64,000 nt of DNA from Saccharomycopsis crataegensis (Eukaryota; Ascomycota; Saccharomycetes; Ascoideales; Saccharomycopsidaceae), in contig NW_027043820.1 in NCBI RefSeq assembly GCF_037102585.1, positions 716,501 through 780,500 on the forward strand, read 5' to 3'. Below are positions 10,244-20,863 of the stretch, piece by piece; the stretch's first letter is position 1, and every line of letters starts with the position of its first letter. The position numbers and the translations under genes were made by a program. The notes below the pieces were generated by a model. It searched no databases and had not been told where the DNA came from. It was given only the letters and a program-made list of their open reading frames with translations.

Positions 10244-11932
10244 TTATGTCAATCATTTTCTTTACTGTTTCGTTTTTTCATTTCCATTTTCATAAGATTC
10301 CTTTTTTGTTCTCTTGGCATTTCGTTTTTGTTTTTGTTTTGTTTTTTCGTTTTTTCGTTTTTTTTTTTTTGTTATTCAAATTCTAATAGGACTTAATTTG
10401 CTTCTTCAAGCATTGAAAGCTTTCATATTTTATGTTCTCTTGCTCATGTTTCATATTGCTATATCTTTCATGCTACTACATCTTTCATTTATTTGCTGGT
10501 GTCCCACCTATAGTGTGCCCGCCATTCCGGTTTTGTTTTTTTTTTTAATCTTCTTTTAGTGTAATTATTATTTATATTCTGTCATAATACTGCCAATTGT
10601 ATCAACTTTGGCAACTTTCTGTTTTTAAGCATTAGAAATTAGTTTATGAAGTTTCTTTTTGAGAGTAAGAGATTTGACTTAGTCCATTTGAAGACGGTTT
10701 GGAATTAGGAGTTGATGCATTTGTTTCAGTATATCACTCCCAATGGATGATATAGTTTTTTTTTATCTCAATCAAACTACATTTATCCTGCCACTAAAAC
10801 AATAGTATCAATCTACCAAACATCGAGACTTGTCATTTTAATAAGCATGAGTTTATAATAAGAATACACTATTCAATATATATTTCTTTGATACCATAAA
10901 GCATGATAATGCCCTATGACGTCTAGGGATGTTAAAAAAAGGCTGTTTGTATGGTTCCACAGGTATTTCAATAATCGGTTACTGAATTTTTGTAAGTTTT
11001 GTTGTCTTTTAATACCAATTACTCCAGATCTTTTATCCTTTTATTATTGTTTCCTCAACTTGCAAGCTCCAGTAGTTAAATTTGTCTATCACTTAACTTA
11101 AGGGTAATTTGCAGCACACTTGAACTATATTAATTACCTCTTCTGGGCTCTGTAACTGCAACTTTGAGTTCTTGCAATCAAGGGGCCCATATACAGGTCT
11201 TATACTAGGAACCATATCATTAGATCTGTACTAATAAATATTATATTTGTTGTTCTAAAGGTTATATTTACAGTCATTATTGGATTAAGATTGTTGGGTG
11301 CCGGGCGGTTTTTCCTTTTTACCGTTCTCGCTGTTGCCCTTACTACTGTCATTATATTTAAATTTATTATCTAAAGTGTTTTTTTTTATTATACCCGAGT
11401 GCGTTCGTTTCGTCTTTATCTATATTGAGGTAATTTGTGGACCTGTAGAACTCTAGCAATTTCACATTTATTTTTCGTATCCTAGAATAAGTAACCTTGC
11501 TTAAATTCTTTTAAATTTTGTCTCCCCTGGGTGGTGCAGAAATTGGCTTCCATGTAACAAGTCATCTTAGATTAGGTATTGTCATCATAAAGCGTATACG
11601 CTCTGGTAGGTTATTGCACAATTTCATCAAATTTTGCGATATTCTACTACTGAGGAATATTTTTTATTGTTATCGTTGTATATTGAATTCAGTTGGGCTT
11701 TCACAAGCTCATATTTGAAAATTTATTGTACATAGCTGATAAAACAGATGCCGCTAAAGAGGGTTCCACTCCGCAGTATATCAACTTTTCTAGTATTACT
11801 CGTCAAAACTAACAATATTTAGTAAAGGTGCTGTATACCTATCATACAGAACACATCTCTAGCAACACAAATTTGCAAAGCACTGACATAAAAAAAATAA
11901 TTACCCAGTTTATAGGATAAACTAAATAGAGC
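10244..11932. other. Gene-poor stretch of about 1.7 kb
   Basis: I find no convincing gene between the 572-residue protein and the 3' end of calnexin. Open frames here are short, hydrophobic and T-rich with no family resemblance. A small G+C-rich patch (GGGTGCCGGGCGG at about 11296-11308) followed by a T run stands out against the AT-rich background and could belong to a non-coding RNA or terminator, but I cannot assign it. Confidence 0.4.
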
Positions 11933-13624
11933 TTAGCGACGCTTTTCAGCTTTAGTTTCAGACTGCTCAGAAGATGAAGTCTTGGCCTCTTTCTCCTCCT
12001 CTATGTCTTCCTTATCCTCCTTTTCATCTTTCTTTTCAGTTTCCACTTCCTTATTAGATTTGGCGTCAACAGAGTCATCAATTTCAGAGGTCAACTTCAA
12101 CAATAAAATAGCAAGAGTGCCAAAGAAGACAGAGAAAGTGAAGCCAAAGACCCCACCATAGATGAGAGCTTCATTTCTTCTTTCAGTTAGAACATACACT
12201 GGATCTTCAACGAGATCAACCATGTAGTCATTAGCGTCTTTCAAGAAGCTCTTACCAGATTCGAAAGCAATTTGATAAATTAATGATAATTGATCAATAA
12301 TAGTAGCTTCTTCAGCCTCGTCAGACACATTAGGAGCCTCGTCAACTTGTACAGATTCCTCTTGATGAAGTTTTTCAATTTGTAATTTTTCAGCGAAGGT
12401 TTTGTTGCCAATAAGCTCCGCTTCGGAAACAGAATGACCCAAATAAATATTGTCAAACAAGAGATTTTTATCCATAGTCCATAATTCGAAACCTAAACCG
12501 CCAATTGGCTCTAAGTTGTGGGCCTCGGTATCTTCATAATAATCTGGATTTTCAATCTTTCTTGGTGCCCATGGACCCTTATAATCTGGGTTAGGAATCA
12601 TTGGCTGGATCCACTTACCCTTGTAGTTAGGATTTTCAATGATTGGTGCCTCCCATTTACCACATCCATGTTCTTCACATTCTGGGTTTGGGATTTCAGC
12701 AGCAATCCATTCTCCATCTTCCTCATCATCCCAGTCTTCTGGTTTTTCGGCTTCTGGATCTGGAATATATTCAGGAGTATCTTCATCCCAGTCTTCTGGC
12801 TTTACAGCTTCTGGATCTGGGATTCTTCTTGGGGCATTTTCGTCCCAATCCTCTGGTTTGTCACTTTCTTCTGGATCTGGGATCTCAATATCATCAACCC
12901 AGGTTTCTGGTTTGACATCATTTGGATCGTCAATTTCTTTTGCTGGGTTGAAAGCTGGAGTAAACAAAGCACCATCCAACAAGTTGCCAGCTTTAGCCAC
13001 TTCGCCGTTGATTCTAATTTCAAAATCGTTATTTTGCTTAATAATCAAGGTATATAGAGAAGATAGCCTGGTCATTTTAGCCATTGGGGAAGTTCTAAGA
13101 TGTTTTTCCTCGTATTCGCCAGTGTGAGGATTCTTTCTTCTGATAATGAAGTGAACCTTATTAGTCAGACCACACTTATCTGGGCCAAACATAATTTGGT
13201 ATGGAGTTTCGTTACTAAATTCTTCGTCCAAGTTACCGTCGGCTGATAAGAGCTTGATGTAGGCACCACCACAATTCAAGTCTTGTTGAAACTTGGCTTC
13301 ATATTGTAAAATCAAGTCCTTGTCGGTGTTGTCGTAAGGCTTATTAAAGATATATGAGATGGCGTGGTGGGATGCTGGTGATTTAGCCACCAAACCTTTA
13401 TCACCAGGGATGGCAACATCATTTGGTTCTTCAACAGCCCATCTACCAACATAAGAGAACTCGCCGTCTCTTTTGGCGTGCGAAACCTTCCAACGACTGT
13501 CCCATGAGTCGTCAAATTGTTCGAGAATAGCATCATCATGAGCAAGTTTGGTTTCCCAAGGAGCAAAGCTGTCTGCGGCTGCAACGGCGGCAAGAACGGC
13601 AATTGGAAGAGTAGAAAACTTCAT
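11933..13624 (-). CDS. CNE1: Calnexin, ER lectin chaperone
   Basis: This is the ER membrane chaperone that binds monoglucosylated N-glycoproteins. The start gives a signal peptide ([19 protein letters not shown]). A lectin domain spans roughly residues 20-240, followed by the diagnostic P-domain: repeats of the I-P-DP-x-KPEDWD type, then repeats of the I-x-NP-x-Y-K-G-x-W type (about 245-365). The lectin fold then resumes. A membrane span lies near 484-509 and the protein ends in a highly charged Lys/Glu tail. At 563 residues it is longer than the 502 of S. cerevisiae Cne1, which lacks a long cytosolic tail. The next gene on the same strand lies beyond its promoter, which carries a heat-shock element and a UPRE-like box. 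Confidence 0.96.
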   Translation of the reverse strand: MKFSTLPIAVLAAVAAADSFAPWETKLAHDDAILEQFDDSWDSRWKVSHAKRDGEFSYVGRWAVEEPNDVAIPGDKGLVAKSPASHHAISYIFNKPYDNTDKDLILQYEAKFQQDLNCGGAYIKLLSADGNLDEEFSNETPYQIMFGPDKCGLTNKVHFIIRRKNPHTGEYEEKHLRTSPMAKMTRLSSLYTLIIKQNNDFEIRINGEVAKAGNLLDGALFTPAFNPAKEIDDPNDVKPETWVDDIEIPDPEESDKPEDWDENAPRRIPDPEAVKPEDWDEDTPEYIPDPEAEKPEDWDDEEDGEWIAAEIPNPECEEHGCGKWEAPIIENPNYKGKWIQPMIPNPDYKGPWAPRKIENPDYYEDTEAHNLEPIGGLGFELWTMDKNLLFDNIYLGHSVSEAELIGNKTFAEKLQIEKLHQEESVQVDEAPNVSDEAEEATIIDQLSLIYQIAFESGKSFLKDANDYMVDLVEDPVYVLTERRNEALIYGGVFGFTFSVFFGTLAILLLKLTSEIDDSVDAKSNKEVETEKKDEKEDKEDIEEEKEAKTSSSEQSETKAEKRR

Positions 13625-13737
13625 GATACACAGGTTGTTGATAAAACAAAGAAATAAAAAAAAAAAAAAAGGCGATTGGCTTTGTTTCTTTGTTGGATTA
13701 AATACTGGGACGATATGTTGTAAACAAAGGTTACCGC

Positions 13738-13744
13738 CAACGTG
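13738..13744 (+). promoter_or_regulatory. UPRE-like box before CNE1
   Basis: CAACGTG differs by one base from the yeast unfolded-protein-response core CAGCGTG bound by Hac1. It lies about 115 bases before the CNE1 start. Its meaning is inferred from the target gene being an ER chaperone. Confidence 0.3.
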
Positions 13745-13754
13745 GTGAAAAAAT

Positions 13755-13769
13755 GGAATTTTCCAGAAA
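13755..13769 (+). promoter_or_regulatory. Perfect three-unit heat-shock element before CNE1
   Basis: The sequence gGAAttTTCcaGAAa matches the Hsf1 consensus nGAAnnTTCnnGAAn at every fixed position. It lies about 130-145 bases before the CNE1 ATG, a normal distance for a yeast activator site. Hsf1 control of ER chaperones is known for KAR2; applying it here is inference. Confidence 0.55.
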
Positions 13770-14400
13770 TCACAAATCTAAACGCACTACTGTTTAGCAT
13801 ATATGTTAGTATACACTCAGTCAAGGTTATAGTTCCTAAAGTAGTATTTCTTTCGCTTTTCGTTTTTATACCACTAGAGTCGTAGTATATTTACATAAAT
13901 ACCCTGGTTTTGGTTTTGGAACAGTAATTAAGCTTATATGGTGATGATCCATCTCTGAATCACAATTATCATGAAAGGGAATTGCATTGAAGTTTGCGTG
14001 AGAAATTTTGGAAGTTACCAAATAGGAGTTCTCAAGAATTCGTAACTGGGAATAAATACTCTCCAAACCACATCAGTATGGTTGTTTCCTAACCTCCCTT
14101 TAAGCTCCAATTACAAATGACCATCAGTGAATGGCTCAGACCAAATTAATTCTGATATGACTGCTCTCCTGATTCCTATCATTTCTAAAAATCAAGAAAC
14201 TAGAGATTCATTATTTTATTATATAAGCAAGTATTTAAACAAACAAGCAACATCGCTAACAAAAGAAAATCTTGGGGTAATTAATTATATAAACCTTTTC
14301 TCCTGGAATTATTTGCATTCGCCTACCAGAAAAAAGAAAGAAAAAGCAACAAACAACCATTAGTTTATTATAGAAATATTCAATTTTATATTACTCAAAC

Positions 14401-16497
14401 TCACCTTTTTAAAGATCTCATAGCATTTTCTTTAGCTGAGCCAAAACGGAATTCAAGAATGGTATTATCCTCATTTAAATCACCGATAGTACGTCCATGA
14501 TCCTCAAGAAAATCAATCAACAATTTCTTTTTCTCTTCTTCTGAAATGCTATCAGGATTTTTCAAGGATCCTTGTAAAAGGCCCCAAATTAAATTATTCT
14601 TCTCTCTGATTTCGATGTCCTCACTGATCAGTTCAGCCCATAAACAATCTATGGGGGTAGATAGATTATTAAAAATGATAACAAGTTGACTAAGAGTGAC
14701 ACGCAGTAGAGTGCCGTAGTGTGAAACCTGAGATGTCAAAAAATTTACCATGAAATTATCTAAAAGTGCGCCGCTAAAAATGTCAAAAAGACTTGGATTG
14801 ATTTCATCTGCATTATCATAGATTATGTTTATGAAGGTGTTGATATCCCTACTCACTAAACAAGTTATGATGTCAAATAATAATTTGTGTTGTGCGTCAT
14901 TTTTACTAGTGTTGTGGGACTCTGTATTGTTTTGGCTAGCGTTTCGCGATTCCATATCTGATTTGTGTGCTTCAAAGGATGTCAAAAAATTACTGAACAT
15001 ATCTTCATTGTGCAATAGTGTTTCATACCTTTCATCAGATTGGTCATTATCATTATCATTATCATTATTATCCGTATCCTGCTTTGTTTTATGGTAATTT
15101 CTTTCCAATACGCCCCAGGACGGGTGTACCAAATAATTGGTAAGGATTGCAAAGCAAACTAAGTCACGGTTGTGAATAAAAACATTGTGTTCACTTAAAA
15201 TCTTGTTGATACTGGCTTCAATTAAATTGTCGTCTTTCGCACGCTCTTTATTCCCCGCGTTCATACCCGCATCCTCGCCTTTGTTGCTAAATCTACCCTG
15301 TCTCCTACTGGTCCTAGATGATGTACTATCATGAAATTCTGAAATTTTTAGAATTAGGCTCCAAAATTGGCTTTCATTTTCAAGAATGTTGGTGCCTTTA
15401 TGAAAATATTTGCTGCCAAGCTTGTCTTCGACTGTCATTCCAAACTCTGCAGCTCTATTATTCGTCGAATGACTCAGATTAAAAATATTTTCATTATTTA
15501 AATTCATTTGGGACAATGGTATTTGTCCTCCGCAACCACGAGTTTTTCTTCTCCTATTATTAAGCAAATCAGACACAGGCAAATTTGAAACATCAAAACC
15601 ACAAGCAGCGAAAATATTTTCAGGTATTTCAACCCTAAATCTGGAATTAATAGCTAATATTCTAGTAACTATAACAAATTGTGAATGTGCTTCATCAAAA
15701 TTACCAGAATGAAATGAATTCAAAGCACCAAAATAATAAAACTCAACCAACTCATCATAAAGAGACACTTTTTTGTTGGAAACATTCACGCTGTAAAACT
15801 TAAAATCAATATCAGTAACAGCACGAATATTTTCCATGGCAATGTCGTATTCCGTGCTATCATAATCTCGGTCCTCCAAAAGATGATACCTATTCACCTG
15901 GACAATTGGCCAAAGCGGAGTAAACTGTTTGAGATTTAAATCACCAATATAATGCAGTATGACTTTTGCATACATTTGGGTAACTTTCACTGTTGCTTCC
16001 AATTTAATCGCTAATTCATTCAACAATGTAACGATATTCCTAAAATATTCAAAACAATAGCACAAAATTGGCTCACCATGCTTAACAGCTGGACTTATAG
16101 CAGTAATTGTGCTGTGTTTCCCTGCAGTTCCGGTATTCAAGTTCATCAAATAAGTAGTAGTAAGTTCAAATACTTCGTTGAATACATTTTTGTAGGGATT
16201 GTTGTCTGAGCCGTCTGCTTGTGCTAGTTGACCACCAGTAACAGATAAATTACCATTCACCACAATAGCAAGCTTCACCAAAAGTTTATTAAGAATGAAA
16301 GACCAAAGCAAGGTGTGGTAATTGGGCTTTCGATCTTTAAGGAGATCAAGTGAGAAATTGAGAAGATCAGCAAAGACAAATTCTTTTCCTTGTAGGAAAA
16401 CGCTTTCTAAACTTGGGTTCAAATCATCGGTAATTGAAGCAATAATCGTCTTTAGAGGAAGAAGTTTCTCTGGACTCAAATAGGACTTATGTACCAT
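14401..16497 (-). CDS. CSN3/PCI-like protein (698 aa)
   Basis: Family assignment is tentative. The region near residues 210-300 (…QFTPLWPIVQVN… then EFYYFGALNSFHSGNFDEAH) has the helical-repeat pattern of COP9 signalosome subunit 3, where a Leu-rich helix is followed by YYYYGG…L..F..A. A downstream helical stretch may hold a PCI domain, interrupted by Asn/Asp-rich inserts (an Asp-Asn repeat near residue 478). The COP9 signalosome removes Nedd8/Rub1 from cullins; S. cerevisiae keeps only a reduced, divergent set and no obvious subunit 3. The length is well above the roughly 420 of typical CSN3. The first ATG in frame is at 16497. Another PCI protein of the proteasome lid or eIF3 type is possible. 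Confidence 0.45.
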   Translation of the reverse strand: MVHKSYLSPEKLLPLKTIIASITDDLNPSLESVFLQGKEFVFADLLNFSLDLLKDRKPNYHTLLWSFILNKLLVKLAIVVNGNLSVTGGQLAQADGSDNNPYKNVFNEVFELTTTYLMNLNTGTAGKHSTITAISPAVKHGEPILCYCFEYFRNIVTLLNELAIKLEATVKVTQMYAKVILHYIGDLNLKQFTPLWPIVQVNRYHLLEDRDYDSTEYDIAMENIRAVTDIDFKFYSVNVSNKKVSLYDELVEFYYFGALNSFHSGNFDEAHSQFVIVTRILAINSRFRVEIPENIFAACGFDVSNLPVSDLLNNRRRKTRGCGGQIPLSQMNLNNENIFNLSHSTNNRAAEFGMTVEDKLGSKYFHKGTNILENESQFWSLILKISEFHDSTSSRTSRRQGRFSNKGEDAGMNAGNKERAKDDNLIEASINKILSEHNVFIHNRDLVCFAILTNYLVHPSWGVLERNYHKTKQDTDNNDNDNDNDQSDERYETLLHNEDMFSNFLTSFEAHKSDMESRNASQNNTESHNTSKNDAQHKLLFDIITCLVSRDINTFINIIYDNADEINPSLFDIFSGALLDNFMVNFLTSQVSHYGTLLRVTLSQLVIIFNNLSTPIDCLWAELISEDIEIREKNNLIWGLLQGSLKNPDSISEEEKKKLLIDFLEDHGRTIGDLNEDNTILEFRFGSAKENAMRSLKR

Positions 16498-16503
16498 CAC
16501 CAA

Positions 16504-16841
16504 TTATTGCAACCTTTATAATAATAGTACTTACAGCCAAAATGGGAAACAGAGTTTGTCCTAGTTTTGGAGTTTGTGATTCTATGAAATTAAATCATCA
16601 AGTCACGTGGATGACGATAAAATCCTGTCAAACAAAAGAAGAGTACTTTCCTATTTCCCAAATTCTCCAGCAGGCGAGCCGTTAAAAGGTTTGTCAAAGG
16701 CGATTACGTCGAATAAAAATTAGTACTACGTTAGATAATCACAATTCATCTCGAAAAATATTACATTAGACTATAAAAAGAAAAAGGTGTGTTGGTGGGA
16801 TTATTATAGATAATTATAGAGGAAAACTAAATATAATAAGT
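16504..16841. other. Intergenic stretch between the CSN3-like gene and RPL11
   Basis: This holds the promoter of the CSN3-like gene and the 3' flank of RPL11. A CACGTG E-box (Cbf1/Pho4 type) lies at about 16603-16608 within AAGTCACGTGGAT. Nothing else is seen. Confidence 0.4.
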
Positions 16842-17879
16842 TTATTTCTTGTTCAAAACATCAGCATCATATTTTTCCTTGAACCACTTGATGGTGTCTT
16901 CCTTGTTGGTCTTGTGGGACAAACCGATCTTACCCTTACATCTCTTTCTGAGGGCGACTCTACCACCTGGTCTACCGACGACAACGTAGAAGTCCATACC
17001 GTAAATACCAATACCTGGGTCGTACTTGATACCCAAGTCAATGTGTTCGGAGATACCGAAACCGAAGTTACCGGTTTCAGAGAAGTTTCTTTCCTTCAAT
17101 TGGAATTCCTTGACCTTCAAACCTCTTTCCAAGATTTCTTCAGCCTTTGGACCTCTGACAGTAACGTGGACAGCAATCTTTTCGTTTCTTCTGATGCTGA
17201 AAGTTCTGACAGTGTATCTAGCCTTGGAGTGAACTGGAGTTTGACCAGACAATTGTTCCAAAACCTTGGAGGCTCTGGTCAATCTGTCACCAGATTCACC
17301 AACAGAGATATTGAGGACCAATTTCTCAATACGCAAGTCACGCATTGGGTTTTGAGCTTTAGATGCGGCAGACTATAATAATTGTTAGTAAAATGATAAA
17401 CACAAAGATTTTAGGCTTGTTTTTTCGGCCTTTATGAAGCAATAGTGTTGCTTGATTAGTGATGACTTGAGTGGGAAAAAAGACTTTAAACCTCCATTTA
17501 GAACTTTTGATTTTTTAGTATATCCTTCTGACTATAGAAACGCTTTAATAAAGATTTCCATCTTCAAGAAGTATTAATATCCAATAGATCTCTGAGCCTT
17601 CAACTTCATTTTTTGTTGTGAATTCAAGAGTATAACAAATTTCCCAAATAGTGATTATCTTGGTAAAGGAATATTCATCATATATAGCTGCTTGTTGTTT
17701 GAGAACACTTTCTGGTCATAAAACTTGTTGATAACTCCCCATATAACTCGATGATTCTGAAATTTAAGATCACAAACGTTTTAAAAAGAATATACATTAA
17801 CTTGATACTTGATTCCAAACAAACAACACATTACTTTCATTAGGCAATTTCACTATTCTAGATGTCTCCCACATACCAT
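16842..17879 (-). CDS. RPL11: Ribosomal protein uL5 (L11), spliced
   Basis: The product is the 60S protein uL5, which joins 5S rRNA and uL18 at the central protuberance. The sequence is nearly identical to yeast Rpl11 from NPMRDL to the end ([10 protein letters not shown]). Without splicing the start looks like the internal Met at 17345, which would lose ten conserved residues. The true structure is exon 1 = ATG only (17877-17879); a 504-nt intron with GTATGT at the 5' site, TACTAAC at 17384-17390 and TAG at 17373; then exon 2 from 17372. The frame is kept: [14 protein letters not shown], 177 residues in all. S. cerevisiae RPL11A and RPL11B lack introns, so the intron is a difference between lineages. 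An open frame antisense to exon 2 is a shadow of the GC-rich codons. Confidence 0.95.
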
Positions 17880-19084
17880 TTTGTTGATTTTCGCTATATT
17901 CCTGTTGGCTTCTATTATGATAGAGAAAAAAATTTCAATCTTGTTTTCACTTTTTTTCACCTAACCAGGCTCTCTCACCATAAATTACTAAAAGCACCAG
18001 AAAAGATGTAGGCAAGAAAAACTGATTCCGCAAATTCTCTTTCTGTCACATGACTTACTGGTGTCACAGTCGCGCCCTATATATTTACACGTGGCTCGCA
18101 GTCGTTATATAGGGCTTGGTTATTGCCAAAGTTTTATTATATAATATGTTATATAACCGGTTATCCGCATTATTATGCAGGATGGTACAATCTGTGTTTT
18201 CTGATATCATGTAAAGTACATGACGTTTGACACCGTCGCACACCGATTGACTTCTATGCTCAGTGATTTGCCTTCAACATGACAAACTTGTGACGTTTGC
18301 GTTAAATCTTTTCAATGATACGTGATCCGTGGCTCTTCGTGTGTCTGTTTTATTTTATATGAGGTTTCGTCAACCTGAATTCTATCATGTAAGCTTCATA
18401 AATAATGTACCTAAAGGGTGACACAAACAGTTGACGACCACTCGGATCAGGTGTCATTTAATACTTTTTGAAGCTTAAAATTATAGGAAATCATCCCTAT
18501 TGGAAGCTATTGATTCCTGTCTCTTTTCCTATTATTATTATTATTATTTATTTATCTTTCTTATATTATATCCTATATTCCTGTTATTCGATTGGGGTTT
18601 GGGTTGAGAAAAACAAAATAAGGAGATTCCCGTTATCTTTAATATACAAACAGCAACCCATTTGAATTACTGCGAAGGTAATACATTATAAAATCTTGTT
18701 TGGATAATGTTTTTTCCAGTTGTTTTTTTTTTTTGGACAGTTATAACGAATAATAGACCTGTTTGGTGAGACCAGCCAATCCCTACATACAAAAGATTCT
18801 GATATCATCTGCTTAAGGGAGTTGCACGAATGAATATTAGTGTGACCGTTCTCCCTGAATAGAAACAAATATATATATTATATAAAGACAAAATGCCACT
18901 CAAATGATAATGTATCATCCTCACTCTCAACGTTGCAGATCGTATGCCCTCATTTTCTCTCTACAGTCCCACCCATCTAAAAATTTACCTATAAATAGAC
19001 GCTGACTCCCAGAAACTTCCTCTGTGCTTTGTTGTTTGCTCTAATAGTTAGAAAGCACAATCATTAAAATAATAATAATACTGT
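17880..19084. promoter_or_regulatory. RPL11 promoter and divergent upstream region
   Basis: About 1.2 kb between divergent genes. Near 18074-18115, about 200-240 bases before the RPL11 ATG, two CCCTA-type cores (GCCCTA at 18074-18079, TAGGGC at 18110-18115) flank a CACGTGG box (18088-18094). That layout recalls Tbf1 plus Cbf1 control of ribosomal protein genes in many non-Saccharomyces yeasts. On the other side a TATA box (CTATAAATAG, near 18990) serves the small zinc-finger gene. No gene is seen in between. Confidence 0.45.
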
Positions 19085-19387
19085 ATGGCATCATCGTTTG
19101 ACACTACAGGAAAGCTCTTGGATATTAAGAAGCTTATATTCATAACCAAAAGATTCTCATGGATGGATGAGGGAATCACGGATCCTGACAAGCCATTATA
19201 TGAAGCTACTGCCAAATTATATTGTCGCCTATGTGATGTTCATAAGATAAATGATTGGGAAGCTCACATTTTCACAAATAAACATTCTCACAATAAATAC
19301 CGCTATAAGACTTTTTATCGCATCTGTTGTGGTCTTCTCAGTGGCTTCTTGATCGGTGTTGGCGCCTTTCTAATTATTGCTATTTGA
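19085..19387 (+). CDS. Tail-anchored mini-protein with a U1/matrin-type C2H2 finger (100 aa)
   Basis: Not recognised as a named gene. Residues 47-67 form C-x2-C-x10-H-x5-H with Trp58 before the first His, the pattern of U1-type or matrin-type zinc fingers, which usually bind RNA or sit in spliceosomal and ribosome-biogenesis proteins. The last 20 residues (from about 81) are a Gly/Leu/Ile-rich hydrophobic span that reaches the C-terminus, so the protein should be tail-anchored with the finger facing the cytosol. The segment between finger and membrane is Lys/Arg/Tyr-rich. A TATA box about 95 bases upstream and a clean ATG support it. The combination of this finger with a membrane anchor in 100 residues is unusual. 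Confidence 0.6.
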   Translation: MASSFDTTGKLLDIKKLIFITKRFSWMDEGITDPDKPLYEATAKLYCRLCDVHKINDWEAHIFTNKHSHNKYRYKTFYRICCGLLSGFLIGVGAFLIIAI

Positions 19388-20317
19388 TTATGTTTTCTTT
19401 TTAAAGTTGATCTTACACTATGCTAGTTTGCGAATCTTTCGTATTGCTTTTCTTAGCTTCATCAAAGAAATGCTTTCTTCATTTTAATCTAACAAGTTCA
19501 TGATGAGTTTTTATCAGTCCCCTCCCTCAAGGATAATATCATACTATATTTCTTCATTGTTTCATATTATACCATATCACATCATATTATATTATATCAT
19601 ATTATATTATATTATATTATATTGCCACACCGTCGACGTCTTTGTTGTTAGATCTGACTCCAATAACGTAGGAAAACTCGCGATGTTTTCCGTAATGCAC
19701 TACATCCAACAAAGAAAACCATGTTTGTTGTGACCAACAACTCTTTACACAGCCCAGTTATAAGTCTATAAAGAAACAAAGGAACGAAAAAAACAAAAGG
19801 TGTTGTTTCCATAACCCCATTTTATGACTTTTTGTCCTTTGATCCTTTTTATTTCCTCTTATGGGAAGATCACCGTTGAGGTTCGGACCCACATCAACAT
19901 ACAGGAACGGAATGGAATGACTTACGTTCCCATGGTGAGCTACAAAGGGAAGGTGAGATGAGTATACCCGATTACTTTATTTTGAATATGAAGCAAGGAT
20001 GAACCCGGGTGTAATCAGCTCTTCTGAATAACAATAAATTCCACGTTAGTGTAATTTTCTACAGCATAGTCCACAATCAAGGTAGATATTGGCCAAGCCC
20101 TCACTATAGACTTTTTGATTCATATATATATATATATACATTGATATCATTAAGTTTTGTAAAATTATACTGATACAGAATAATATACAATTAAATGAAT
20201 GCCTAAGAATACTAATATGGTGGAAGGAATTTAAGAAACAGCCATGAATAAATCTCTACCAAAGAGCTCGTAGAAGTGATTGCCCTTGGCCATTAAATTT
20301 GTAGACAAGCATACCAC
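19388..20317. other. Intergenic stretch with AT repeats
   Basis: No gene is seen. A TATTA-type tandem repeat occupies roughly 19583-19624, and an (AT)n run lies at about 20121-20138. Both flanking genes end here or just beyond (convergent), so the stretch is mostly 3' flank. Confidence 0.45.
19583..19624. repeat. Short tandem repeat, TATTA pentamer
   Basis: Imperfect repeats of ATATT/TATTA run for about 40 bases, followed at once by a GC-containing segment (GCCACACCGTCGACG). A simple microsatellite, likely variable between strains. Confidence 0.6.
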
Positions 20318-20863
20318 TCATTTTGGAATAAATCTCAACAAGCCATTGGTCAAAACAAATCCATATCCTGTCAAACTGATAGTATTGGCCATATTGAGCA
20401 ACAAGCTCATGCCATGGTATTTACCGAATTGCTTGCTCATATGCTGTAACTCACCTTTCAATTCTTTGACCTCGTCAGAGTTATCACCATTTTCCTCGAT
20501 CACTGCTGTTAATTGGGCTTCCAATTTCAATTTACTGGTCTTCAACTTTTGGACTGTTGGCAATAACCAGAAATAGTTGAGGAATTGGAATGCCGATGAG
20601 GCCCCTAGAAGAATAATGCTGAATTTTCTGAGACGCGGATCATAAAGCACCGGAGATGTCAAGTATAAACCAAGCGGGACAATTGCTTCCGCAAGAAAGT
20701 ACTTTGGAAGGATTAAATTGGTGACATGGCTGAAATCTTCACGTTTGAGGTTCTTGAATAGGATTGGGGCGTTGATGTACGAATGGAAAATGTTCGTTCC
20801 GAAAGCGAGGGAATAGATAAATAAATGGTAAGGAGCTGGATTGTTGAAGAGACCAATTGTCAT
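20318..20863 (-). CDS. TMEM205-like (DUF4149) membrane protein (181 aa)
   Basis: A four-span membrane protein of the TMEM205/DUF4149 type. After the start (MTIGLFNN) come a span with FGTNIFHSYI, a second span after the NLILPKYF segment, a third with SAFQFLNYFWLLP, a charged coiled-coil-like loop, and the family's FGKYHGMSLLLN motif leading into the last span. Human TMEM205 is linked to platinum resistance; in yeasts the role is unknown. The frame is open further upstream, but the first ATG is at 20863 and it fits the family N-terminus. The gene lies downstream of ERT1 on the same strand, 369 bases away. Confidence 0.75.
   Translation of the reverse strand: MTIGLFNNPAPYHLFIYSLAFGTNIFHSYINAPILFKNLKREDFSHVTNLILPKYFLAEAIVPLGLYLTSPVLYDPRLRKFSIILLGASSAFQFLNYFWLLPTVQKLKTSKLKLEAQLTAVIEENGDNSDEVKELKGELQHMSKQFGKYHGMSLLLNMANTISLTGYGFVLTNGLLRFIPK

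Larger units (their letters stand above)
13625..14400. promoter_or_regulatory. CNE1 promoter and intergenic region
   Basis: This 0.78 kb stretch holds the upstream region of CNE1 and the downstream region of the CSN3-like gene, both on the minus strand. Poly-A (poly-T on the CNE1 strand) lies just before the CNE1 start. The two sites listed separately are the only motifs I would name. Confidence 0.5.

Noticed and set aside
11296-11320. GC-rich patch as a known structural RNA
   Set aside because: GGGTGCCGGGCGG followed by a T run stands out, but I could not fit it to SRP RNA, RNase P RNA or a snRNA.
12518-13127. Long open frames antisense to calnexin
   Set aside because: Shadows of the repeated P-domain codons; the composition (Trp/Ser repeats) mirrors the calnexin repeats.
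16914-17378. 154-codon frame antisense to RPL11
   Set aside because: A product of biased codon use in a highly expressed ribosomal protein gene; no homology.
17373-17876. Box C/D snoRNA inside the RPL11 intron
   Set aside because: An ATGATGA-like box exists, but no D box and terminal stem at the right spacing could be found on the sense strand.
18468-18665. 65-codon frame
   Set aside because: Ile/Leu/Tyr-rich chance frame in AT-rich DNA with no homology.
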